From: Pelagibacterium sediminicola
Lineage (GTDB): Bacteria; Pseudomonadota; Alphaproteobacteria; Rhizobiales; Devosiaceae
DNA length: 64,000 bases
Assembly: GCF_003390885.1 (NCBI RefSeq)
Contig: NZ_QMEL01000001.1
Coordinates: forward strand, 62,001-126,000
Reading direction: 5' to 3'
This document shows, piece after piece, positions 21,001 through 28,056 of this stretch. How positions within the stretch are numbered: position 1 is the first letter of the stretch; every line of letters begins with the position of its first letter. Below the pieces are notes generated by a model. It did no database searches, was not told where the DNA came from, and saw only the letters and a list, made by a program, of their open reading frames with translations. The position numbers were made by a program, and so were the translations under genes.

Positions 21001-21446
21001 AGGCATTCTCCCTTCCTTCCCTTGAGATTCCCGCGCGTCAGCACCCGGCACAACCGCCCCCAGCCCTCGCGGTCCTGCGGGTAGGCGACGATGTCGGGGG
21101 TGCCGTCGGTAAAGACCAGCCGCGCGCCCACCGCCAGCCTGAAATTTTTCGCGCGCTCGGTAATCTCGGCGGCGGGGAAGGGCAATTCTTCCTCGCCATA
21201 TCGCTCCTTGAATCTGTATTCGCCCGGCCCCGAACCCTCGCGCTGCTTTTCGATGAGCAACTCTCCATTGCGCAAATCCTCGAGCGCCCCATAGGCGCGG
21301 ACGACCCCGGCAACCGAATTGCGGTCGGCGATCCCGATGCCCGACTGACCGAGCAGCACGGCGGCCAGCACGAGGTCCTGCGCGTGGGAGGCGCCGGAGA
21401 GGAAGGAGAAATTGGTGGCGGTGACCAGTTCGGCGAAGGGGGTCAT
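18096..21446 (-). CDS. dnaE2: Error-prone DNA polymerase DnaE2 (ImuC)
   Basis: About 1116 residues, the DnaE2/ImuC form of the C-family polymerase alpha subunit that extends past lesions in SOS mutagenesis. The PHP domain begins [20 protein letters not shown]. Catalytic aspartates lie in [35 protein letters not shown] and [20 protein letters not shown] are polymerase-core motifs. The protein ends [15 protein letters not shown], a strong DnaE2 signature. ATG at 21446 is preferred; a GTG at 21455 is in frame, and neither has a clear ribosome binding site. Upstream lies a 241-bp gap filled by a repeat, unusual within an imuA-imuB-dnaE2 cassette. Confidence 0.94.
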   Translation of the reverse strand: [1116 protein letters not shown]

Positions 21447-21465
21447 GGAGAACACACAAGTGTCA

Positions 21466-21690
21466 GAGCGTGTGGCTTCACCCCTCCCCAGTCCTCCCCA
21501 TCAAGGGGAGGGTGCTTCCTTTTCTCTGGCGCTTCCATACGCACAAGGCCAACACCTCCTCCCTTTTGGGGGACTTTCAAGCGGTTCCGGCAACGCCGGA
21601 ACGCAAGGGTCCAGTGGACCCTTGCGAGCGCAGAAAGGGGAGGGGGGATTCGGCGACAGCCGAAAACCATTGGCGGGGACAGATTATTCC
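21466..21690. repeat. Dispersed CCCCTCCCCA/AAGGGGAGG repeat, copy 3, inside the imuAB-dnaE2 cassette
   Basis: Starts GTGTGGCTTCACCCCTCCCC and follows copy 2 closely to about 21570. It is then interrupted by a 65-bp block with two extra hairpins (21584-21602, GTTCCGGC/GCCGGAAC; 21602-21626, CGCAAGGGTCC/GGACCCTTGCG) and resumes with GATTCGGCGACAGCCGAAAA as in copy 1. It fills the gap between the imuB stop and the dnaE2 start. Confidence 0.85.
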
Positions 21691-21696
21691 CGTCCC

Positions 21697-23250
21697 TCAC
21701 GGAAACAATCCCTGCATAAACCAGCGCACCGGCCCGGCCTCGCGGTCATAGAGCCCGTAGCGGAAGAGCCAGAAGCGGTGGCCTTCTTCGTCCTCGACGC
21801 GGAAATAGTCGCGGGTGGCGGTGTCGCGTCTGGCGCGCCACCATTCGGGGGCGATGCGTTCGGGACCTTCGACGTGGGCGGTATTGTAAAGCCCGCCGCG
21901 CCAGCGAAAGCGCCGGGGCGGGCCATCGGGGATTTCGGCCACCACCTCGATCGCCTCGGCGGGGGAGAGCAGGAAAAGCGGGCGCGGGGGTCTGGTCTTG
22001 CTATCCGGCCATGGGGAAGGCTTTGCCGCAAGGGACGGGACGGCGAGCGCGGCGCGTTCGGGGAGGTGGCTGCCCCGTGCAACAAAACGCTTGACCGTTT
22101 CGGTCCCGAAGCGGGCGGCGAGGCGGTCGACCAGTTCGATCACCGAACGCTCGCCGCCCTTTTCACCCTCGAGGCCGGGCTGGATGGCGGCGGCGGCGTC
22201 CGCGTCCGGAACGGCGATGCGGATCATGTCGAAGCCGAAGCCGGGGTCAAGCGGGTCGGACAGCGCATCGAGGCGCATCGCGATCAGGCGCATGAGGATT
22301 TTCGGATCGCGCAGGGGCTGGCCGGAAAGCACCTCGATCCGGCGCACCGCGCCATCGGCGCGAAAGAACGAGACCTCGAAGGCCCGCCCGCCCCGGTCCT
22401 CCCTGCCCAGCGTTTCGCACAACTCGCGGGCAAGCCCGGAAAGCGCCAGATCGATGTCTCCGGCCAGCCCGACCGGATCGGCAAAGCGGCATTGGGCGGA
22501 AAAATCGGGCGGCGGGCGGCGGGGGATAAGCGGGCGGTCGATTTCACCCAGCGTCTGCGCAAGCCCAAGGGTCAGCTCTTCGCCAAAGCGCGCGGCGAGC
22601 GGTTTGCGCGGGCGGGTGGTGAGATCGGCGATGGTCTTGAGCCCGGCCCGGCGCAGCGCGACGGCAATCCTTTCCCCCGCTTCGAGCGCCTCGACGGGGA
22701 GGTTCGCGACATGATCGCGTTCGGCGCCGCAGGGCACGATGGTGCCCGAGGGGCGGAAGCGGCCAAGCGCGCGGGCCGCCCGGGTGGTGCCTGCAATGGC
22801 GGTGTGGGCGGTAAACCCCATGCGCGCGAGGCGGGCAACCAGATCGTCCCTGAGCGCCTTTTCCCCGCCGAACAGATGCGCGCTGCCCGAGATTTCGAGC
22901 AGCGCGCCATCGGGCGGGTCCTCGGCGAGAACGGGGGTATAGCGGTCGCACCAGGAAAGAAGGTTTTCCATCAGCGCGCGGTCGGCCGCCTCGTCCTCGT
23001 TTTCCACGCGCATATGGGGCACCCGTGCGCGGGCATCGGCAAAGGCCAGGCCGGGGAGGAGCCCGAGCGCACGCGCCTGTGGGTCCGCCGCAACCAGCCG
23101 CAGCGCGTTCTCGCGCCGCCCCACGATAACCAGCGGCGCTTTATCCGGCGCGAGCCCGGATGCCCTCTCGATCCGCCCGATGCGCTCGGTCGAAAGGTAG
23201 GGCAACCAGAGGGCGAGATAGCGTCTTGGGGTTGAATTGCCGTGTTTCAT
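21697..23250 (-). CDS. imuB: Y-family polymerase-like protein ImuB
   Basis: 517-residue ImuB, the inactive Y-family polymerase homologue that bridges ImuA, DnaE2 and the beta clamp during SOS mutagenesis. The N-terminus RRYLALWLPYLSTERIGRIE and the helix-hairpin-helix segment AGLKTIADLTTRPRKPLAARF fit the family. The catalytic acidic triad of active Y-polymerases is not apparent, as expected. The end reads HRFWLFRYGLYDREAGPVRWFMQGLFP, a family C-terminus. Start at 23250 overlaps the imuA 3' end by 110 bases, more than usual, so translation may be coupled or the true start slightly later. Confidence 0.92.
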   Translation of the reverse strand: MKHGNSTPRRYLALWLPYLSTERIGRIERASGLAPDKAPLVIVGRRENALRLVAADPQARALGLLPGLAFADARARVPHMRVENEDEAADRALMENLLSWCDRYTPVLAEDPPDGALLEISGSAHLFGGEKALRDDLVARLARMGFTAHTAIAGTTRAARALGRFRPSGTIVPCGAERDHVANLPVEALEAGERIAVALRRAGLKTIADLTTRPRKPLAARFGEELTLGLAQTLGEIDRPLIPRRPPPDFSAQCRFADPVGLAGDIDLALSGLARELCETLGREDRGGRAFEVSFFRADGAVRRIEVLSGQPLRDPKILMRLIAMRLDALSDPLDPGFGFDMIRIAVPDADAAAAIQPGLEGEKGGERSVIELVDRLAARFGTETVKRFVARGSHLPERAALAVPSLAAKPSPWPDSKTRPPRPLFLLSPAEAIEVVAEIPDGPPRRFRWRGGLYNTAHVEGPERIAPEWWRARRDTATRDYFRVEDEEGHRFWLFRYGLYDREAGPVRWFMQGLFP

Positions 23251-23911
23251 GGTCCCACTCGAGGTCCCAGTGGCGGCCGGTTTGTGCCGACCGGTGTTTC
23301 AAAAGCGTGAGGGTAAAAGCCGGCTGTCCGGGCAGGTCCAGCCCCGGCGAGGCCGAAAGGGAGGCAGCGACCCGCCAGCGGGTTTCCGCCGCGCTCGGGC
23401 CGGGGTCAGCGCCCGCACGCAGGATCAGCGCGGTCACCCCATGTTCGGCAGCGGCAAGTTTCAGCCGCCGTGTGGCGGAAAGATCGAGATGGCGGGCGGG
23501 CCCTTCGATCTCGAGGACGACGCTGGCCAGCCCGTCGCAGCGCAGCCCTTCCCGGGCGGCGCGCAGCGCGTCCTTTTCATTCTCGACCGACAGATGGATG
23601 AGCGCACCCGGATCGAACCCCAGACTTGCAAGCCCACCCCCATAAAGCGCGCCCGCCCCCTTGCCGGTGTGGCGCACCCAAAGCGATGGCCGTTCCGCCG
23701 TGCCCGCGACAAGGGCAAGGCCGGTGACAAACCCCGCCGCGGCGGGCGCGTCCTTGCGTCCGGCGGCGAAAATCTCGTGCACCGAGCCGCGCGCGAGCGC
23801 CGGAAACCCGGGCACGCGCGGGCCCGGCGAGAACGATCCGAACGCTGCCCGGTGTGGGGCCATACAGGCAACAGCGCGCAGCCGGCGCAGGGTGTGCTGT
23901 GCTCCGCTCAT
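23141..23911 (-). CDS. imuA: SOS mutagenesis protein ImuA (RecA-like)
   Basis: 256 residues resembling alphaproteobacterial ImuA, a RecA-fold partner of ImuB. Family-like segments are VHEIFAAGRKDAPAAAGFVT, LYGGGLASLGFDPGALIHLS and WRVAASLSASPGLDLPGQPAF, with DLEWDHETRQF near the end. A classical Walker A motif is not evident, in keeping with the degenerate RecA fold. ATG at 23909-23911. Eight bases upstream lies a perfect GTTC-N7-GTTC LexA box, so the cassette should be SOS-induced. Overlaps imuB by 110 bases. Confidence 0.88.
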   Translation of the reverse strand: MSGAQHTLRRLRAVACMAPHRAAFGSFSPGPRVPGFPALARGSVHEIFAAGRKDAPAAAGFVTGLALVAGTAERPSLWVRHTGKGAGALYGGGLASLGFDPGALIHLSVENEKDALRAAREGLRCDGLASVVLEIEGPARHLDLSATRRLKLAAAEHGVTALILRAGADPGPSAAETRWRVAASLSASPGLDLPGQPAFTLTLLKHRSAQTGRHWDLEWDHETRQFNPKTLSRPLVALPFDRAHRADREGIRARAG

Positions 23912-23918
23912 CGTATAT

Positions 23919-23933
23919 GTTCCTATTTTGTTC
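23919..23933 (-). promoter_or_regulatory. LexA (SOS) box upstream of imuA
   Basis: GTTCCTATTTTGTTC on the + strand (GAAC-N7-GAAC on the gene strand), an exact match to the alphaproteobacterial LexA consensus. It lies 8 bases before the imuA start codon, overlapping the likely transcription start or early leader, a position suited to repression. Confidence 0.92.
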
Positions 23934-24057
23934 TATTAAGACTCCGCGCGCGGCAAGAGTCAATCGGGCACGCAATCACTTAAAATCGGCCGCGTGTGTC
24001 GGATCGGAACGGGCTGGTGCGTCGTTATCGGAAACCACCGGAAAAAGGAGAAGTCCC

Positions 24058-24405
24058 ATGGCCTATATCGAAGGTTTCGTGGCCGCCGTGCCCACCGCCA
24101 ACAAGCAGGCTTACCTTGAGCAAGTCAGACAGGGCGAGGTCTTTTTCAAGAAATTCGGCGCCACGCGTTATGTCGAGTGCTGGGGAGACGACGTGCCCAA
24201 AGGCGTGCTCACCGATTTTTACAAGGCAACCCAGGCGCGGGAAGACGAAACCCCGATCTTTTCCTGGATCGAATACCCCGACAAGGCCACGCGCGACGCC
24301 GCCAACGTCAAAATGCTGAACGATCCCGATATGGGAAAGATGGAGCTGCCCTTCGATGGCCAGCGCATGTTCTGGGGCGGGTTCGAGGTGATTCTGGACC
24401 GTTGA
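24058..24405 (+). CDS. DUF1428 family protein
   Basis: 115-residue DUF1428 (YbaA-like) protein of dimeric alpha/beta-barrel type; no biochemical role is established. Recognised by MAYIEGFVAAVPTANKQAY, FKKFGATRYVECWGDDVPKG, FSWIEYPDKATRDAANVKM and the end DGQRMFWGGFEVILDR. The ATG at 24058 follows AAAAAGGAGAAGTCCC, a strong ribosome binding site. Single gene, divergent from imuA (146 bases apart). Two hairpins follow at 24425-24498. Confidence 0.9.
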   Translation: MAYIEGFVAAVPTANKQAYLEQVRQGEVFFKKFGATRYVECWGDDVPKGVLTDFYKATQAREDETPIFSWIEYPDKATRDAANVKMLNDPDMGKMELPFDGQRMFWGGFEVILDR

Positions 24406-24424
24406 GTGATGTTTTTTCTTCGTT

Positions 24425-24498
24425 ATTGCCCGGTCTGTCGTACAGCCCGGGCAATCCGGTTTTCCAGAAGTACCAGTCACCCGGATGAACCGGGTGAC
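24425..24498. repeat. Two palindromes between DUF1428 and helicase genes
   Basis: ATTGCCCGG (24425-24433) pairs with CCGGGCAAT (24447-24455). GTCACCCGG (24476-24484) pairs with CCGGGTGAC (24490-24498). They sit between convergent gene ends and may end transcription from both sides, though no U-tract is present. Confidence 0.65.
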
Positions 24499-24532
24499 GA
24501 GGGGAGATTTGGGCAGGTCTTGCCTTTTTCGG

Positions 24533-25903
24533 TCAGGCGCTGCGGGCGGTTTTTGCGCCCTTTTTGTTGACAAAGCCGCGCTTTTTCTGCCCGAAGGACC
24601 GGCCGTTGGCGGGACGGGTTCGGGCGGGTTTGCGCTCCCCATCTCTGCCGGCGGGCGCCTCACCCGCACCGCCGGGCGCGCGGTTGTCGTTGTGGGCCCT
24701 GCCGCGCGCGGGCTTGTTGCGCCGGACATTGCGTGGCTCGCCACCGCCGGTGTCGCTGGCGACCCCCGGATCGCCGCTGAGCGGCAGGGTGAGCTTTACC
24801 AGGCGCTCGACATCGCGCAGCTTGCGCCGCTCCGCGCCGTCGCACAGCGTGATGGCGGTGCCCGAAGCCCCGTTGCGGCCCGTGCGGCCGATGCGGTGGA
24901 CGTAGTTTTCAGGATCGTCGGGCAACTCGTAATTGATCACGTGGGTGATGCCGGGGACATCGATGCCGCGCGCCGCGATGTCGGTGGCGACGAGGATGCG
25001 CACAGCGCCCTTGGCAAAGTCCCTGAGCGCGGCCTGACGGGCGTTCTGGCTCTTGTTGCCGTGGATGGCTGCGGCGCGGTGGCCGTCGGCCGCAAGGTTC
25101 TTGGCCACGCGGTCCGCGCCGTGCTTGGTGCGCGAGAAGACGATGACGCGGTCCATGGGGTCCTCGTCACTCGCCAGCAGATCGTTGAGAACGCCCCGCT
25201 TGGCCTTGGTGGGGGCAAGGATGACGCGCTGGTCGATCCTTGTGACGGTCGATCCGGCCGCGGCCGCCTCGACACGCACGGGATCGCGCAGAAGGGTCTT
25301 GGCGAGATCGGCAACCTCGGGGGCCATGGTGGCCGAGAACATCATGGTCTGGCGCTCGGCCCCGATGGCCTTGACGATATGGCGCACGGGCACGACAAAC
25401 CCCATGTCGAGCATGCGGTCGGCCTCATCGAGCACGAGCCATTTGGTGCCCGCGAGCCTGATCTTGTTGTCATCCATCAGATCCTTGAGCCGGCCCGGCG
25501 TGGCGATCACCACGTCCATGCCGCGTTCCAGACGCTTGATCTGGTGGTGGCGCGATACCCCGCCCAGCAAAAGGACGGTCTGGAGCCTCGATTTCGGCCC
25601 GGCATATTTGCGCAAGGAGTCGTCGATCTGGACGGCAAGCTCGCGGGTGGGCGCAAGGATCAGCGCGTGCGTGGTGCGCGGCTTGGGGCGCTCCTCGAGC
25701 GCCATGATCCCGGCAAGGATGGGCAGGCCGAAAGCGGCGGTCTTGCCCGAACCGGTCTGGGCGATGCCCATCACGTCCTGGCCGTCGAGCACGAGCGGGA
25801 TGGCCTGGGACTGGATCTTGGTGGGCTGGGTAAATCCGGCCGCCGCAAGCGGGCCGGTCAGGCGGGCCGGGAGGCCCAGTGACTGAAAGTCGGTCAAATT
25901 CAT
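24533..25903 (-). CDS. DEAD-box ATP-dependent RNA helicase (RhlE type)
   Basis: 456-residue DEAD-box helicase. Motifs in order: Q-motif [22 protein letters not shown], Ia PTRELA, Ib TPGRL, II DEAD ([13 protein letters not shown]), III SAT, V ARGID and [10 protein letters not shown]. The C-terminal 75 residues are basic and Gly/Arg/Asn-rich ([36 protein letters not shown]), an RNA-binding tail as in RhlE-type enzymes involved in ribosome assembly or mRNA decay. The specific paralogue cannot be fixed. Read leftward as a single gene; divergent from ahcY with a 374-bp gap. Confidence 0.93.
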   Translation of the reverse strand: MNLTDFQSLGLPARLTGPLAAAGFTQPTKIQSQAIPLVLDGQDVMGIAQTGSGKTAAFGLPILAGIMALEERPKPRTTHALILAPTRELAVQIDDSLRKYAGPKSRLQTVLLLGGVSRHHQIKRLERGMDVVIATPGRLKDLMDDNKIRLAGTKWLVLDEADRMLDMGFVVPVRHIVKAIGAERQTMMFSATMAPEVADLAKTLLRDPVRVEAAAAGSTVTRIDQRVILAPTKAKRGVLNDLLASDEDPMDRVIVFSRTKHGADRVAKNLAADGHRAAAIHGNKSQNARQAALRDFAKGAVRILVATDIAARGIDVPGITHVINYELPDDPENYVHRIGRTGRNGASGTAITLCDGAERRKLRDVERLVKLTLPLSGDPGVASDTGGGEPRNVRRNKPARGRAHNDNRAPGGAGEAPAGRDGERKPARTRPANGRSFGQKKRGFVNKKGAKTARSA

Positions 25904-26277
25904 ATATCTTTCCGCGCCAAAACAGGCGCATGGCGTCGCGCGCCAGGGCAGCGACGGATCAAAGGGTGCAATCGAGCGAATTTAAAAAAGGGAAAAATCG
26001 CGCGGGTGCTGGCTCGAACCCGGATAGTTTTCGATCCGGGCCGACTTCGCCGCTCACCGCCAGAAGGGACAAGAGAAGAGAAGTCCATGCGCCGCCTCAA
26101 AGGCAGCAGCAACGGTGCTCATATGGGCCACGGCGCGGGACTTTGCAAGTCAAATCGCAGGGGCTGAACGCCGCGAAGGGATATAAGCAAGTCTTTATAT
26201 CCCCTGTTGTCACCCCTTTCCCCACCGCGTATAAGCCGGAGCAACCAGATGTACACATCAATGCAAGGGAGCGCCCG
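25904..26277. other. Gene-free gap between helicase and ahcY (374 bp)
   Basis: Contains promoters for both divergent genes. Visible structure: CCCGGAT (26019-26025) with ATCCGGG (26034-26040), and a 9-8-9 palindrome at 26178-26203, listed separately. The frame is open through the region into ahcY but without family-like sequence. No SAM-II or SAH riboswitch core was recognised. Confidence 0.6.
26178..26203. promoter_or_regulatory. Palindrome upstream of ahcY, candidate operator
   Basis: GGGATATAA (26178-26186) and TTATATCCC (26195-26203) form a perfect 9-bp inverted repeat around an 8-bp spacer, 75 bases before the ahcY start. AT-rich half-sites in GC-rich DNA suggest a protein operator, possibly for an ArsR-type SAH-responsive regulator. 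This assignment is inference only. Confidence 0.45.
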
Positions 26278-27681
26278 ATGAGCGCCAGTTTTTCCGATTA
26301 TGCCATCAAGGACATTTCGCTTGCCGGCTATGGCCGCACGGAAATCGAGATGGCCGAGATCGAGATGCCCGGCCTGATGGCCATCCGCGCCGAGAACGCG
26401 GCAAACCAGCCGTTAAAGGGCGCGCGCATCGCCGGCTCACTCCACATGACCATCCAGACCGCCGTGCTGATCGAAACGCTCGTGGCGCTGGGGGCCGATG
26501 TGCGCTGGGTATCGTGCAACATCTTTTCCACCCAGGACCACGCCGCCGCCGCGATCGCCGCCGCTGGCATCCCGGTTTTCGCCCATAAGGGCGAGACGCT
26601 GGAAGAGTACTGGGCCTTTACCGACCGCATGATGGAATGGGGCGATGGCGGCACGCCCAACATGATCCTCGATGATGGCGGGGACGCCACCATGCTGGTG
26701 CTGATCGGGGCGAAAGCCGAAACCGATCCGTCCGTCATCGCCAATCCGGGCAATGAGGAAGAGGAAATCCTTTTCGCCACCATCAGGAAGCGGCTGGCAA
26801 GCCATCCGGGCTTTTATTCAAAAATCCGCGACGCGATCAAAGGGGTGTCCGAGGAAACCACCACCGGCGTCATGCGGCTTTACCAGCTCGAGGAAAAGGG
26901 CGAACTGCCCTTCCCGGCCATCAACGTCAACGACAGCGTCACCAAATCCAAGTTCGACAACCGCTATGGCTGCCGGGAAAGCCTTGTCGATGCGATCCGG
27001 CGCGGCACGGACGTGATGATGGCGGGCAAGGTCGCGATCGTTTGCGGCTATGGCGATGTGGGTAAGGGCTCGGCGGAATCCCTGCGCGGTGCGGGCGCGC
27101 GCGTGCTGGTCACCGAGATCGATCCCATCTGCGCGCTGCAGGCGGCGATGGACGGCTATGAGGTCGTGACACTCGACGAGGACATCGAGCGCGCCGACAT
27201 CATCGTCACCGCGACCGGCAACAAGGACATCCTGACGGTCGATCACATGCGCCGGACAAAGAACATGGCGATCGTATGTAATATCGGGCATTTCGACAAC
27301 GAGATCCAGGTCGCCGGCCTGCGCAATTTCAAGTGGACCAATGTCAAGCCGCAGGTCGATCTGGTCGAATTTCCCGACGGCAAGAAGATGATCCTTCTGT
27401 CGGAAGGGCGGCTGGTCAATCTGGGGAACGCCACCGGACACCCCTCTTTCGTGATGAGCGCCTCGTTTGCCAACCAGACGCTGGCCCAGATCGAACTCTT
27501 CACCAAGGGCCAGGAGTACGAGAACAAGGTCTATGTGCTGCCCAAGCAGCTCGACGAAAAGGTCGCAAGGCTGCATCTCGACAAGCTGGGCGTGAAGCTC
27601 ACAAAGCTCACAAAGGCCCAGGCCGATTATATCGGCGTGCCCCAGGAAGGCCCGTTCAAGGCCGAGCATTACCGCTACTGA
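26278..27681 (+). CDS. ahcY: Adenosylhomocysteinase
   Basis: 467-residue S-adenosylhomocysteine hydrolase, which splits SAH to adenosine and homocysteine and relieves inhibition of methyltransferases. Seen: [25 protein letters not shown] with the substrate-binding aspartate, the NAD-binding [32 protein letters not shown], and the family terminus FKAEHYRY. The ATG at 26278 is preceded by GCAAGGGAGCGCCCG. An in-frame extension upstream to 25879 is not family sequence. Upstream of divL and tsaE, as commonly seen in alphaproteobacteria. THF-linked methyl transfer in the LigM region does not depend on it directly. Confidence 0.97.
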   Translation: MSASFSDYAIKDISLAGYGRTEIEMAEIEMPGLMAIRAENAANQPLKGARIAGSLHMTIQTAVLIETLVALGADVRWVSCNIFSTQDHAAAAIAAAGIPVFAHKGETLEEYWAFTDRMMEWGDGGTPNMILDDGGDATMLVLIGAKAETDPSVIANPGNEEEEILFATIRKRLASHPGFYSKIRDAIKGVSEETTTGVMRLYQLEEKGELPFPAINVNDSVTKSKFDNRYGCRESLVDAIRRGTDVMMAGKVAIVCGYGDVGKGSAESLRGAGARVLVTEIDPICALQAAMDGYEVVTLDEDIERADIIVTATGNKDILTVDHMRRTKNMAIVCNIGHFDNEIQVAGLRNFKWTNVKPQVDLVEFPDGKKMILLSEGRLVNLGNATGHPSFVMSASFANQTLAQIELFTKGQEYENKVYVLPKQLDEKVARLHLDKLGVKLTKLTKAQADYIGVPQEGPFKAEHYRY

Positions 27682-28056
27682 TTGGCTCAGGTTTGGGCGG
27701 AAACGATGCCCTGGCGCTTGCCGCTCTCTGGATTGCCGGAATGACATCGGTGTGGTCGGCACGATCCCAGCCCCCATCTCCAATGTCACCCCGGGATTTA
27801 TTCCCGGGGACCAGAGCGATCGTGGCGGCAAACACCGTGACGCCATCGCGTCAGCCCAGTCCGCAAGGCCCCATTTCTTTTCCACAATACAACCCCCGCT
27901 GGCCGGGCTTTGCGGTCAATAGGCAAGATTTGCCTTAAATCGTGACTTTGACTCTTGGAGCCGATTCGGCGCGCCTGTATGTTTTAGTGATTCGGGTCGC
28001 CCTTTGAGCGGCGGCCCTCTGCGGGCGGATCACGATTTTAGCGAGGCATAAGGGGT
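27682..28056. other. Gene-free gap between ahcY and divL-like gene (375 bp)
   Basis: 27735-27815 is a partial MITE-like copy (listed separately). 27930-28056 should contain the kinase promoter; no confident -35/-10 pair or CtrA TTAA-N7-TTAA box was found by eye. No RNA gene seen. Confidence 0.55.
27735..27815. repeat. Partial MITE-like element, copy D
   Basis: CCGGAATGACATCGGTGTGG to CACCCCGGGATTTATTCCCG matches the central part of copies A (42614-42828) and B (48345-48500), including the CCCCGGGATT-ATTCCCGGGG hairpin. Both ends are missing. Confidence 0.65.

Noticed and set aside
26100-26277. SAH or SAM-II riboswitch before ahcY
   Set aside because: No conserved core could be recognised; only a simple palindrome is visible.
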